From Bacteroidales bacterium (GTDB taxonomy: Bacteria; Bacteroidota; Bacteroidia; Bacteroidales; UBA12170): 38,203 nucleotides of DNA. The notes under the pieces are model-generated. The model was not told the DNA's origin. It saw only the letters and a program-made list of their open reading frames with translations, and made no database searches. The number at the start of each line of letters is the position of its first letter. The stretch's first letter is position 1. The stretch spans positions 1 to 38,203 of the forward strand of contig JAQIBR010000224.1 in the NCBI GenBank assembly GCA_027858955.1, written 5' to 3'. A program made the translations under genes and the position numbers. Positions 28,424 to 38,203 of this stretch are shown one piece after another.

Positions 28424-29380
28424 ATGAATAGCTTAGAACAATTAAAAAAATACACTAAAGTAGTAGCCGATACTGGTGATTTTGAATCCATTAAGCAATT
28501 TAAACCTATCGATTCAACTACCAATCCATCCTTAATATACGCTGCATCACAAGATCCAAAATACGATTATTTGTTGGGAGACGCTATAGCTTATGCCAAT
28601 GCTCGTTCTAAAGATAAGAAAGTACAGTTGAGTTATTGTATGGATAGATTAGCCGTAAATTTTGGCATTGAAATATTAAAAATAGTTCCTGGTCGTGTTT
28701 CTACCGAAGTAGATGCCAGACTATCTTTCGACACCAAAGCCACTATCGAAAAAGCTCGATTTCTTATTCGTCTTTATGAATCATCAGGAATTAGTCGTGA
28801 TCGTATTTTAATTAAAATCGCTGCTACCTGGGAAGGTATTCGTGCGGCAGAAGTTCTGGAAAATGATGGTATTCATACTAATCTGACTTTACTTTTTAGT
28901 GATATTCAGGCCATTGCTTGTGCCGAGGCTGGAGTACAACTTATTTCGCCATTTGTAGGTCGGATATTAGATTGGCATAAAAAGGATCGTAAAGTAAATC
29001 ATATTGATGCTCAGGAAGATCCAGGCGTTTTATCCGTGACCGAAATTTTCAATTACTATAAAAAATTCGATTATAAAACCGAAATTATGGGAGCCAGTTT
29101 CCGTAATACTGGAGAAATTATAGAATTAGCTGGTTGTGATTTATTAACTATCTCTCCAAAATTATTGGCCGAATTAGAATCTTCAAACAATCCGATAGAG
29201 CAAAAACTAAATCGAGAGAACGCAAAAAGTAAAGACATTAAAAAAGTTGAATTGGATGAAAAATCATTCCGTTGGTTATTTAACCAAAATGCAATGGCTA
29301 CAGAAAAACTTGCTGAAGGAATTCGCAATTTCAGTGCCGATTTAGTAAAACTCGAGAAATTTATTGCCGCTAAATTATAG
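28424..29380 (+). CDS. tal: Transaldolase
   Basis: [91 protein letters not shown]. Alternative start 28403. Confidence 0.95.
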   Translation: MNSLEQLKKYTKVVADTGDFESIKQFKPIDSTTNPSLIYAASQDPKYDYLLGDAIAYANARSKDKKVQLSYCMDRLAVNFGIEILKIVPGRVSTEVDARLSFDTKATIEKARFLIRLYESSGISRDRILIKIAATWEGIRAAEVLENDGIHTNLTLLFSDIQAIACAEAGVQLISPFVGRILDWHKKDRKVNHIDAQEDPGVLSVTEIFNYYKKFDYKTEIMGASFRNTGEIIELAGCDLLTISPKLLAELESSNNPIEQKLNRENAKSKDIKKVELDEKSFRWLFNQNAMATEKLAEGIRNFSADLVKLEKFIAAKL

Positions 29381-29390
29381 AAACAAAGCT

Positions 29391-30077
29391 ATGCGCATCG
29401 ACATATTAAGCCTATTTCCTGAAATGTTTGAAGGACCGTTTAGCGAATCCATAGTTAAACGTGCTCAAGAAAAAGGCTTGGCAGAAATTTATATTCATGA
29501 TATTCGTACTTATTCTACCAACAAACACAAACGAGTGGATGACGCGCCTTATGGTGGTGGTGCTGGAATGGTAATGATGATAGAACCAATTGTAGCGGCT
29601 ATTGAAGATTTAAAAAGCAAAGTACATTATGATGCGATTATATTCATGACGCCAGACGGAGAAGTCTTTAATCAAAATATTGCAAATCGTTTTTCTTCTT
29701 TCGAAAATATACTATTGCTTTGCGGTCATTATAAAGGAATTGATGAACGTATCCGCGAAAATTATATCACTCATGAAATGAGTGTTGGTGATTATGTTCT
29801 TTCAGGTGGCGAATTGGCAGCGATGATTGTAACGGACGCTTTAATTCGATTAATACCAGGCGTTTTGGGCGATGAAACATCTGCTCTCTCCGACTCATTC
29901 CAAGACGGTCTACTTTCTCCTCCAGTTTACACTCGTCCTTTTAATTTTAGAGGGCTAAAAGTTCCTGAAATTCTTTTATCTGGAAATGAAAAAGTAATTG
30001 TTGAATGGAAGCATCAACAAGCTATTGAAAGAACTCAAAAAAGGAGACCGGATTTACTTGAAAATAACAAGTATTAA
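29391..30077 (+). CDS. trmD: tRNA (guanine-N1)-methyltransferase TrmD
   Basis: [73 protein letters not shown]. Start trimmed from 29364. Confidence 0.97.
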   Translation: MRIDILSLFPEMFEGPFSESIVKRAQEKGLAEIYIHDIRTYSTNKHKRVDDAPYGGGAGMVMMIEPIVAAIEDLKSKVHYDAIIFMTPDGEVFNQNIANRFSSFENILLLCGHYKGIDERIRENYITHEMSVGDYVLSGGELAAMIVTDALIRLIPGVLGDETSALSDSFQDGLLSPPVYTRPFNFRGLKVPEILLSGNEKVIVEWKHQQAIERTQKRRPDLLENNKY

Positions 30078-30191
30078 ATTATTAAATCATATAAAAAATA
30101 TTATATCGCATTGAATATCTGATATATAACAAAATATTAAATTATTAACATTATACGATCAAAAAATGCAAGAAATTAATTTTCTAAATTC

Positions 30192-30224
30192 TTTGCACAA
30201 AACAAATTATTACCTGTATATTTG
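30192..30224 (+). promoter_or_regulatory. Bacteroidetes-type promoter for rplS
   Basis: TTTG (30192-30195), 21-nt spacer, TATATTTG (30217-30224). Confidence 0.65.
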
Positions 30225-30258
30225 CACTCCTTTTTAGAAATAGATAAAACAGAATATA

Positions 30259-30612
30259 ATGAGCAAGTCAGCACTTTTACAATTCGTTGAAGAATCAGTT
30301 GAAACGAAAAAATATCCAGCATTTAAGGCAGGAGATACTGTTACTGTAAAATACAAGATTAAAGAAGGTAGCAAGGAGCGTATTCAAAATTTTCAGGGAG
30401 TTGTACTTCAACGTTCAGGAAGCGCATCAACAGAGACTTTTACTGTACGTAAAATTTCAAACAATATAGGTGTAGAAAGAATTTTCCCTATAGCGTCTCC
30501 TAATATTGATGATATCGTATTAAATCGTCGTGGAGTAGTTCGTAGAGCACGTATTTTCTACCTAAGAGGCTTGAAAGGTAAAAAAGCACGTATTAAGGAA
30601 AAGAGATTTTAA
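30259..30612 (+). CDS. rplS: 50S ribosomal protein L19
   Basis: [76 protein letters not shown]. Confidence 0.97.
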   Translation: MSKSALLQFVEESVETKKYPAFKAGDTVTVKYKIKEGSKERIQNFQGVVLQRSGSASTETFTVRKISNNIGVERIFPIASPNIDDIVLNRRGVVRRARIFYLRGLKGKKARIKEKRF

Positions 30613-30636
30613 TAACTCTTTCCAAAAACAATTTAG

Positions 30637-30665
30637 AAACTTCGATTATTCGAAGTTTTTTTTTA
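30637..30665 (+). terminator. Rho-independent terminator of rplS
   Basis: AAACTTCGA-TTAT-TCGAAGTTT with T run. Confidence 0.8.
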
Positions 30666-30702
30666 CTTTAGTTTTTCGGGAAATCCCAAAACCGTTATAA
30701 AT

Positions 30703-31218
30703 ATGGATGAATCAATTGAAAATTTAACTCAATCCAAGAGTGTTTTAGAAATGATTACTGTTGCACATGAATTTTGTTTATTCGTGGAAAAAGTGGATTC
30801 ATATCCTCATCAAGATATTCTAGATTATTTCCAAAAAATAATCCCCCTACTCTACTTAAAAGGTTCTTTATTGCCTGATATTGAAGTGTCTGACGATTCG
30901 TACTTAGAGCGATATGTAACCGCAGAAACATGGGAAATTGTATTTAACGACATTCGTAATAAACTAAAACCACTAGATGAATATTGGGTATTGGAACATA
31001 GCGATGATGGCGAAGCTGTTAAAGCCAGTATCGCCGAAAATCTCACCGATGCCTATCAGGATTTAAAAGACTTTGTAATTCTATTTACTAAAAACACCCA
31101 AACTGCTCGAGAAAATGCGACCAGTGAATGCAAAATGTATTTCGAAAATCATTGGGGCGTACGATTACTAAGTGCTTTAAAGGCTATTCATCTGATTAAA
31201 TTCAAATCACAACGATAA
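30703..31218 (+). CDS. DUF5063 domain protein
   Basis: MITVAHEFCLFVEKVDSYPHQDILDYFQKIIPLLYLKGSLLPDIE, ENHWGVRLLSALKAIH. Confidence 0.75.
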   Translation: MDESIENLTQSKSVLEMITVAHEFCLFVEKVDSYPHQDILDYFQKIIPLLYLKGSLLPDIEVSDDSYLERYVTAETWEIVFNDIRNKLKPLDEYWVLEHSDDGEAVKASIAENLTDAYQDLKDFVILFTKNTQTARENATSECKMYFENHWGVRLLSALKAIHLIKFKSQR

Positions 31219-31323
31219 TCTGCATTAAAGCATATTTATCCTATCCCAATAAGTGGGTATTTTCAATTCAATCTTCGTAAAATCAAGCCTTTTGCCGTAA
31301 ATTCGCGACAAATAATTTTGTTG

Positions 31324-33897
31324 ATGAAATCACTTTTTGACCTTACACAAGGCGAAACAGGAATAATAGTAAAGGTAAAAGGTCGAGGTGCATTTCGCAA
31401 ACGCATTATCGAAATGGGGTTTGTTGTGGGTAAAAAAGTTAGCGTTATCAAGAAGGCTCCACTTCAAGACCCTGTTGAGTACAAAATTATGGGTTACGAC
31501 ATTTCTTTAAGAGCACATGAGTCGAAGATGATTGATGTCATTTATGAGCATGAACCTGGTCGTATAGAACAAAATGGCTATCATGGTACAATGGAAGGTG
31601 AAACTCACAAGCATGGTCATATGCACAGAGCTCACAAACACGGCCACAAGCACAGAGAGTCTAAACATCATCATATTCGAAAAGATAAAATTATAAATGT
31701 TGCTTTGGTTGGCAATCCTAACAGTGGGAAAACCAGCCTATTCAATTTTGCTTCAAATTCAAAAGAACATGTCGGAAATTATACCGGCGTAACTGTTTCC
31801 GCCAAGGAAGCTCGATTTTATCAGAATGGATATCAGTTTAACATTGTCGATTTACCAGGCACATATTCAATAACTCACTATACTCCAGAAGAGTTATATG
31901 TGCGCAATTATATTTTTGAACAATTTCCTGACATTGTAATAAATGTTATTGACAGCTCAAATCTAGAGCGTAACTTATTCTTAACCACCCAGTTAATCGA
32001 CATGGATGTTAAGGTAGTGATGGCTCTAAATATGTGGGATGAGCTTACAAAGCGGGGCGATAGTTTTGATTATCATTTACTCGGCAAAATGATTGGAATA
32101 CCAATGGTTCCTACTGTCGGAAAGAGAGGGCAAGGAATAAAGGAATTGTTTGATACAATAATTGATGCTTTTGAAGATCGAAATAAAATTGTTAGACATA
32201 TTCATATCAATTACGGTTCTTATATCGAAGATGCTATTAATAAAATCCAAACAGAAATAAAACAAAAAGAAAATTACCATTTAACCGATTTAATTTCATC
32301 TCGCTTTTTGGCTATTAAATTGCTCGAAAATGATAACAAGACTAAGGAACGCATTGTTAATTGCAACAATGCCGTTAAGATAAATCACACAACAAAAAAA
32401 GCACAACAAACTCTACGCAAAACTTATAAAGAAGACCCCGAAACCCTTATTGCAGATGCAAAATATGCTTATATTTCAGGAGCCTTAAAGGAAACTTTAA
32501 AACTTGGCCGCTCTCGAAAATGGGAAAATGTGCACATTATCGATGCCTTTCTTACAAACAAAATTTTTGCTTTTCCACTCTTTTTAGGCTTTATGTGGCT
32601 GATGTTTTATACAACATTCCGATTGGGAGAATACCCTATGAATTGGATTGATGCAGGAGTAGCCCTTATAAGTGAATTCCTGGGAACAAACATGCCTGAC
32701 GGTATGCTTAAGGACTTGCTTATTGATGGAATTATAGGTGGTGTCGGCGGTGTAATTGTTTTTTTACCCAATATCCTTATTCTTTTCTTTTTTATTAGTT
32801 TGATGGAAGATACAGGTTATATGGCACGTGTAGCTTTTATAATGGATAAATTAATGCATAAAATAGGTCTACACGGTCGATCCTTTATTCCAATGCTAAT
32901 GGGTTTTGGTTGTAATGTACCTGCAATTATGGCAACCAGAACCATAGAAAACAGAAACGACCGCTTGCTTACTATGCTGATAAATCCTTTTATGTCATGC
33001 TCGGCACGATTGCCTGTTTATATTTTGATTATTGGTGCTTTTTTCCCTTCAAATGCAGGAACTGTTCTGTTTAGCATTTATGGTTTTGGAATAGTTGTTG
33101 CGATTTTAGTAGCTATTTTGTTCAAAAAAACCATCTTTAAATCTGTAGAATCTCCTTTTGTAATGGAATTGCCTCCCTATCGTATTCCAACATTGCGAAA
33201 TACCATTAAGCATATGTGGTTTAAAGGGAAACAATACTTGCAAAAAATGGGAGGCATTATATTAATTGGCTCCATTATTATTTGGGCTGCAGGTTATTTT
33301 CCGCGCGACATTTCATTTAGTCAAAACTATGATTCGCAGATTCAAAATGCTCAAGAACAATATGATAATGCCATTATTTTGACTCCGGGCTTGAATAAAA
33401 CAGATCAACAAAATCTTAAACATAATTTCCAATCAAAGATACACACAATAGAAATAGCTAAAGAAAGTGAGCGACAAGCAGCCAGTTATATCGGGAAACT
33501 CGGGAAATTTATTGAACCCGTAATAGCTCCATTAGGCTTTGATTGGAAAATGGGCGTTGCATTAGTGGCAGGTGCCGCAGCTAAAGAAATTGTTGTAAGT
33601 ACTATTGGAGTACTTTATCAGGCCGATTCTGAAGCTGAGTCAGAAGTGTTGACAATGCGATTACGGAATGCAAAGTACGAAGATGGCAAAAAGAAAGGTG
33701 AGCCGGTTTTTTCACCTTTGGTTGCTTTTTCATTTTTAATCTTTGTTTTGATTTATTTTCCATGTATTGCAGTAGTGGCAGCAGTTAAAAGAGAATCCGG
33801 CAGCTGGAAATGGGCAGGGTTTTTAGTAGTATATTCTACTGCATTAGCTTGGGGATTATCATTTATAGTTTTTCAAATTGGAAGTTTAATTTTATAG
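31324..33897 (+). CDS. feoB: Ferrous iron transporter FeoB with fused N-terminal FeoA domain and His-rich linker
   Basis: FeoA-like GETGIIVKVKGRGAFRKRIIEMGFVVGKKV; G domain ALVGNPNSGKTSLFN, VDLPGTYS, NMWDE; gate motifs GFGCNVPAIMATR. Start trimmed from TTG at 31318. Confidence 0.96.
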   Translation: MKSLFDLTQGETGIIVKVKGRGAFRKRIIEMGFVVGKKVSVIKKAPLQDPVEYKIMGYDISLRAHESKMIDVIYEHEPGRIEQNGYHGTMEGETHKHGHMHRAHKHGHKHRESKHHHIRKDKIINVALVGNPNSGKTSLFNFASNSKEHVGNYTGVTVSAKEARFYQNGYQFNIVDLPGTYSITHYTPEELYVRNYIFEQFPDIVINVIDSSNLERNLFLTTQLIDMDVKVVMALNMWDELTKRGDSFDYHLLGKMIGIPMVPTVGKRGQGIKELFDTIIDAFEDRNKIVRHIHINYGSYIEDAINKIQTEIKQKENYHLTDLISSRFLAIKLLENDNKTKERIVNCNNAVKINHTTKKAQQTLRKTYKEDPETLIADAKYAYISGALKETLKLGRSRKWENVHIIDAFLTNKIFAFPLFLGFMWLMFYTTFRLGEYPMNWIDAGVALISEFLGTNMPDGMLKDLLIDGIIGGVGGVIVFLPNILILFFFISLMEDTGYMARVAFIMDKLMHKIGLHGRSFIPMLMGFGCNVPAIMATRTIENRNDRLLTMLINPFMSCSARLPVYILIIGAFFPSNAGTVLFSIYGFGIVVAILVAILFKKTIFKSVESPFVMELPPYRIPTLRNTIKHMWFKGKQYLQKMGGIILIGSIIIWAAGYFPRDISFSQNYDSQIQNAQEQYDNAIILTPGLNKTDQQNLKHNFQSKIHTIEIAKESERQAASYIGKLGKFIEPVIAPLGFDWKMGVALVAGAAAKEIVVSTIGVLYQADSEAESEVLTMRLRNAKYEDGKKKGEPVFSPLVAFSFLIFVLIYFPCIAVVAAVKRESGSWKWAGFLVVYSTALAWGLSFIVFQIGSLIL

Positions 33898-33899
33898 TT

Positions 33900-34109
33900 A
33901 TGTTACAAGAAATTATTGTTTATCTAATACTAATATTTACTGCTCTTCACATTCTTTATAAGAGCATTGAGTTTTTTAAACCAACAACTAACAATAAAAG
34001 TTGCTCATCCGGTTGTATTAGCGGATCATGTTCCGGATGCTCTTTAAAGTTCGATATGGACACTATTCAATATGATCCTAATAATCACGAGTCAAAGAAA
34101 AACAACTGA
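33900..34109 (+). CDS. FeoB-associated Cys-rich membrane protein
   Basis: Short TM segment followed by NKSCSSGCISGSCSGCSLKFD; starts 3 nt after the feoB stop. Confidence 0.8.
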   Translation: MLQEIIVYLILIFTALHILYKSIEFFKPTTNNKSCSSGCISGSCSGCSLKFDMDTIQYDPNNHESKKNN

Positions 34110-34213
34110 TTCTAATCTGGGTTTAATATTAAAACTTTTTCAAATAATTATGTTTCACAAAGGGTGTAACAATAACATTTTTCTTATCTTTACCTCCACA
34201 AAACTAAAGTACA

Positions 34214-34555
34214 ATGATTGATAAAGCTGTTTTTAATTCTAATTACGAAATATTTGACAAAGAAATTGTTAGCGAAATAATTACTATTTATATTGCGGAA
34301 TATCCGGATAGAATAGCAAAGCTAGAAAACTTAATTAATCTTGGTGATTTAGATCAGGTTTATAAAACTGCCCATAGCTTAAAAGGAGTTACTGCTAATT
34401 TTTTCGATAAAGAATCTGAGGAACTTGCTCGAACTATTGAAGAAAAAGGACGCGCAGGTGACAGCTCTGGACTTAAAAATCTTTTTACTAAACTTAAAGC
34501 ATCAACCGACAAGCTGGTTGCGGAATTAGCTAAACTTCAAAAAGAGTATTCCTAA
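34214..34555 (+). CDS. Standalone Hpt domain protein
   Basis: KLENLINLGDLDQVYKTAHSLKGVTANF contains the AHxLKG phosphotransfer motif. Confidence 0.88.
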   Translation: MIDKAVFNSNYEIFDKEIVSEIITIYIAEYPDRIAKLENLINLGDLDQVYKTAHSLKGVTANFFDKESEELARTIEEKGRAGDSSGLKNLFTKLKASTDKLVAELAKLQKEYS

Positions 34556-34710
34556 ATAAGCAGCTTTTATACTGCTTCCTTCTTATCAAAATATAATCGA
34601 TACTGTTAGTTTTGCTTTTTTTGATGTAGTAAAAAATTGAGTTCGGCTATTTTTCAAACACTAAATTATTCAGGGGCCTATGAATTTTGCGGGAAACCAT
34701 AAAAAATGAT

Positions 34711-34741
34711 GTCGCATTAGAAAATAAATGCGACTGTTTTT
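34711..34741 (+). terminator. Candidate terminator
   Basis: GTCGCATT-AGAAAATA-AATGCGAC followed by TGTTTTT. Confidence 0.55.
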
Positions 34742-34957
34742 AGACTAATTAAGCTAAATACACGATATAAAAATAGTAAATACACATACCTTATCTTTAC
34801 TCTTCAACCTTAGTAGCTCTTAAATAATAATCTGAATATAACCTTATTACCTTATTTTTTAATAACAATTCACAATAATGGTAGATATTTTTTTGTATCT
34901 CAATCAAAATATTTTAGATTGTGTTACAATAACTATCGAGTTCGAAATTAGATAATA

Positions 34958-35005
34958 CCTGCATTGAGCAAGGCCGAAATGCCTGTATTGAGCCTAGTCG
35001 AAATA
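34958..35005. repeat. Two tandem 24-nt imperfect repeats
   Basis: CCTGCATTGAGCAAGGCCGAAATG / CCTGTATTGAGCCTAGTCGAAATA. Confidence 0.65.
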
Positions 35006-35171
35006 AGGTTAATTTCTTTTGAATCTTTAACGCTACTAATTCCACAGGATTATTTTTGAAATCCAACATCGCAATAGATAACTTTGAGATTGGCATTAAT
35101 TTGAGTAAAGTTAAGCGCAAGATTATAAAATCTGTTATGAAATAGAGTTTTTTAGATGAATGATTACTTAA

Positions 35172-35428
35172 AGCTCTGAAAGAGCTGAATTTCAATAGCC
35201 GTGGGTTTTCAACCCACGATCCTGATCAAGATTGAAAAACAGCCAAGAATGGGCTGAATTTCAATATTTTGAAATTATTTAATGCATATGAAATTTATGT
35301 ATTCCCGAAAATATTCTTTTTTATATTCATTTATATTATCGTTCAACCCATTCAGGGTTGATATTCAACTCCTTACATTTCCATGGGTTGCACCCACGGC
35401 TATTCAAATTTAGCCACTTTTGTGGCTA
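35172..35428. repeat. Cluster of short palindromic (REP-like) hairpins
   Basis: AGCTCT-GAA-AGAGCT (35172-35186), CGTGGGTT-TTC-AACCCACG (35200-35218), CAACCC-ATTCA-GGGTTG (35344-35360), CCATGGGT-TGC-ACCCACGG (35381-35399), TAGCCAC-TTTT-GTGGCTA (35411-35428). Confidence 0.75.
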
Positions 35429-35647
35429 TTCATTATCCTAGTTTATACTATTTATTACAGAAAAAAGGGTGATTAAAATGGTAATTTGTAGCTACTGAAT
35501 ATCAACATTTTGTAATTAGTTATATAGTAGTTTAAAATAAATAAGATAAGGTCTAATTGTTATCAATATTTAGTAAAATAGAATTGGTTTTCTTGCTTCT
35601 CCACACAAAATTAATGTGATCCTTCTTCAGCCCCATAAAAAAACGCA

Positions 35648-35676
35648 CAAAAAAAGGCCGATACGAATATCAGCCT
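35648..35676 (-). terminator. Rho-independent terminator of recA
   Basis: On the minus strand AGGCTGATA-TTCG-TATCGGCCT (one T-G wobble) followed by TTTTTTT. Confidence 0.8.
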
Positions 35677-35697
35677 GTTTTTAAATAATTTATAAGA

Positions 35698-36714
35698 TTA
35701 TACAACTGCTAAGGCTGCCTTTATTTTTTCTTCCAACTCTTCTGACAATTCAGGGTTATCGAGCAATAAAGCTTTCACTGCATCTCTACCCTGACCAAGT
35801 TTAGTATCGCCATAGCTAAACCAACTTCCTGCCTTTTTGATGATGTCATATTCCACACCAAGGTCAACAATTTCGCCGGTTTTAGAAATGCCTTGACCAA
35901 ACATAATTTCAAATTCGGTTTGACGGAAAGGTGGAGCAACTTTGTTTTTTACTACTTTTACTCGAACGCGAGTTCCGACTACATTATCCTTATCTTTAAT
36001 GATAGCAATTTTTCGAATATCTAAACGAACGCTTGCATAAAATTTTAGGGCGTTACCGCCAGTTGTTGTTTCAGGATTTCCAAACATTATTCCTATTTTC
36101 TCGCGCAACTGATTAATAAAAATGCAAGTAGCACCTGTTTTATTAATTGTACCAGTCAGTTTACGCAAAGCTTGAGACATCAAGCGTGCTTGCAAGCCCA
36201 TTTTAGAGTCACCCATTTCGCCTTCAATCTCAGCACGTGGAGTTAAAGCTGCGACAGAATCAATTACAATAATATCTATAGCCCCTGAACGAATTAAGTT
36301 TTCGGTAATTTCCAAAGCTTGCTCACCATTATCAGGCTGTGAGATTAAAAGATTTTCAATATCAACGCCTAATTTTTCGGCATAAAATCGATCGAAAGCA
36401 TGTTCAGCATCAATAAAAGCAGCTATACCACCTGCTTTTTGTGCTTCAGCAATTGCGTGAATGGCCAAAGTAGTTTTACCTGATGATTCCGGCCCGTATA
36501 TTTCAACGACACGTGCGCGTGGAAGTCCACCGATTCCTAAAGCAGTATCTAAACCTAAAGAGCCTGTTGATATAGCAGAAATAGCTTCCACTGCCGAGTC
36601 GCCCATTTTCATAACTGCACCTTTTCCATAGGATTTTTCAATCTTATCTAAGGTTAACTGAAGCGCTTTCAGTTTTTCCTTATTTATATCTTGTTCATTG
36701 TCTGATTTTGCCAT
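35698..36714 (-). CDS. recA: Recombinase RecA
   Basis: [96 protein letters not shown]. Confidence 0.99.
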   Translation of the reverse strand: MAKSDNEQDINKEKLKALQLTLDKIEKSYGKGAVMKMGDSAVEAISAISTGSLGLDTALGIGGLPRARVVEIYGPESSGKTTLAIHAIAEAQKAGGIAAFIDAEHAFDRFYAEKLGVDIENLLISQPDNGEQALEITENLIRSGAIDIIVIDSVAALTPRAEIEGEMGDSKMGLQARLMSQALRKLTGTINKTGATCIFINQLREKIGIMFGNPETTTGGNALKFYASVRLDIRKIAIIKDKDNVVGTRVRVKVVKNKVAPPFRQTEFEIMFGQGISKTGEIVDLGVEYDIIKKAGSWFSYGDTKLGQGRDAVKALLLDNPELSEELEEKIKAALAVV

Positions 36715-36720
36715 AACTAT

Positions 36721-37191
36721 TTATTTTTTTGATTCTAAAGCTGCCAAAAGTTGTTGAGTAGCTGCTTTGGTTTTTACTTTTTCTATAATAATTTCAATAA
36801 TTCCGTTTTCATTAATAAGAAAGGTTTTACGAAATATTCCTTCATATTCTCTTCCGTATAATTTCTTAGATCCCCAACATCCATATTCTTTAATTATTTC
36901 AAGCTTTTCATCAGCAATTAAAGGAAATGGTAAAGCGTTTTTTTCAGCAAAATTATTTTGTCTTTTAATACTATCGGCACTTACACCTACAATGGAAAAT
37001 CCTTTTCCAATCAGGCTTTGATAATTATCTCTAAAGTCACAAGATTCTGCTGTACATCTTGGAGTACTGGCTTTAGGATAAAAATACAATACTAGTTTTT
37101 TTTCTTTAAAATCGCTTAGGGAAATTTCTTTTCCGTCTTGATCAACACCTTTAAAATTAGGTGCCTGACTGCCAACTTTAAGTGTATCCAT
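36721..37191 (-). CDS. bcp: Thioredoxin-dependent thiol peroxidase (Bcp-type peroxiredoxin)
   Basis: MDTLKVGSQAPNFKGVDQDGKEISLSDFKEKKLVLYFYPKASTPRCTAESCDFRDNY, GVSADSIKRQNNFAEKNALPFPLIAD. Start trimmed from 37251. Confidence 0.93.
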   Translation of the reverse strand: MDTLKVGSQAPNFKGVDQDGKEISLSDFKEKKLVLYFYPKASTPRCTAESCDFRDNYQSLIGKGFSIVGVSADSIKRQNNFAEKNALPFPLIADEKLEIIKEYGCWGSKKLYGREYEGIFRKTFLINENGIIEIIIEKVKTKAATQQLLAALESKK

Positions 37192-37360
37192 ATCAAAATT
37201 GAGGTAAATAATTTTTAATTTCAAACAAAAATACAGAAAAAGGGTTTTCATTTTTAATCAAGCGAGAAATAGTATTAACAATTCTTGATTCTTTCATTAA
37301 CCAAACTATATTCAAAAAAAGAAGCAATATTAGCATTTCAGAATTTTGTACTTTTGAGCT

Positions 37361-37723
37361 ATGAATATAGAAGAATTAAGAACTTATTGTTTAAGTAAGC
37401 CGGCAGTAACAGAGAGCTTTCCTTTTGATGAAGTAACTTTAGTTTTTAAGGTTAAAAACAAAATGTTTGCCTTGCTTAGCATTGATGATGCTCATGGTAT
37501 TAGTTTAAAATGTGATCCTGAACGTGCAATTGAACTTCGCGAAAAATATCCGGCAATAATTCCAGGATATCATTTAAATAAAAGATTGTGGAACACCATT
37601 AAAATTGACAGTTCTATTTCAAATAAGCTCATTATTGAATTGATTGATCACTCTTATGATTTGATAGTTGATAGTTTGCCCAAAAAAATAATAGAAGAAC
37701 TTAAAAACGAGACTAATGGATAA
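37361..37723 (+). CDS. MmcQ/YjbR family protein
   Basis: [70 protein letters not shown]. Confidence 0.92.
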   Translation: MNIEELRTYCLSKPAVTESFPFDEVTLVFKVKNKMFALLSIDDAHGISLKCDPERAIELREKYPAIIPGYHLNKRLWNTIKIDSSISNKLIIELIDHSYDLIVDSLPKKIIEELKNETNG

Positions 37724-38203
37724 AAATTATTTTGCCCACGAAACAGCAGTAATTGACGAAGGTTGTCAAATTGGAAAAAGTGTTAAAATATGGCATTTCA
37801 GTCATGTTATGCCAAATTGTATTCTAGGTGATAATTGCAATATTGGACAAAACGTAGTTATTTCTCCAGAGGTGATTTTAGGTAAAAACGTAAAAGTGCA
37901 AAACAACGTATCTATTTATACTGGGGTTATCTGTGAAGATGATGTTTTTCTTGGACCAAGTATGGTTTTTACAAATGTCACTAACCCTAGAAGTAATGTT
38001 ATTCGACGGGGAGAATATTCACGCACATTGGTAAAAAGAGGAGCTTCCATCGGTGCCAATTCTACAATTGTTTGTGGGCATGATATTGGCGAATTTGCCT
38101 TTATTGGTGCAGGAGCTGTAGTAACTAAAACTGTTCCTGCATATGCTCTTGTTGTTGGAAACCCTGCTCGTCATATTGGTTGGATGAGCGAATTTGGACA
38201 TCG
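37716..38203 (+). CDS. Hexapeptide-repeat (left-handed beta-helix) N-acetyltransferase, WbpD/WlbB-like, 3' end outside window
   Basis: Frame open to the window end: [96 protein letters not shown] overlaps the upstream ORF. Confidence 0.9.
   Translation, partial: MDKNYFAHETAVIDEGCQIGKSVKIWHFSHVMPNCILGDNCNIGQNVVISPEVILGKNVKVQNNVSIYTGVICEDDVFLGPSMVFTNVTNPRSNVIRRGEYSRTLVKRGASIGANSTIVCGHDIGEFAFIGAGAVVTKTVPAYALVVGNPARHIGWMSEFGH

Noticed and set aside
34914-35195. 93-aa minus-strand ORF
   Set aside because: Lies across the tandem 24-nt repeats and the start of the hairpin cluster; low-complexity composition and no recognisable family.
35172-35428. CRISPR array
   Set aside because: Repeat units are different palindromes with irregular spacing and no constant repeat/spacer pattern; no cas genes.

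Overview
AT-rich window that looks like a Bacteroidetes (probably Bacteroidales-like) chromosome: Bacteroidetes-type -7 boxes (TAnnTTTG), a T9SS C-terminal sorting domain, DUF5916 and FeoAB. Housekeeping genes flank two accessory segments. Left: C-terminus of an unknown protein, mutL, two tandem rhomboids, an EEP-family hydrolase and uvrB. Segment 1 (about 7.4-17.2 kb): tightly overlapping exopolysaccharide operon with a receiver protein, a pseudo-receiver/sugar transferase fusion, a TolC-like protein, a Wzz-like protein with an embedded LysM, Wzx, a T9SS beta-helix protein, a small membrane protein and Wzy; it has no glycosyltransferases. A DUF5916 protein follows. Segment 2 (about 20.0-27.5 kb): all-minus-strand island with an intact HigBA-like module, a second module whose toxin has an in-frame TGA, a helicase N-terminus truncated against a repeat, RhuM, a YhcG/DUF1016 nuclease, a 614-aa PD-(D/E)xK protein and a BacNav-like channel, with a degenerate inverted-repeat family between the genes. 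Right: DUF4268 (with an in-frame GC-rich palindrome), transaldolase, trmD, rplS, DUF5063, feoAB, a Cys-rich Feo accessory, an Hpt protein, an intergenic hairpin array, recA, a Bcp-type peroxiredoxin, a MmcQ/YjbR protein and a partial hexapeptide acetyltransferase. No rRNA, tRNA or CRISPR array was recognised. All family calls are from reading motifs by eye; no database search was run.
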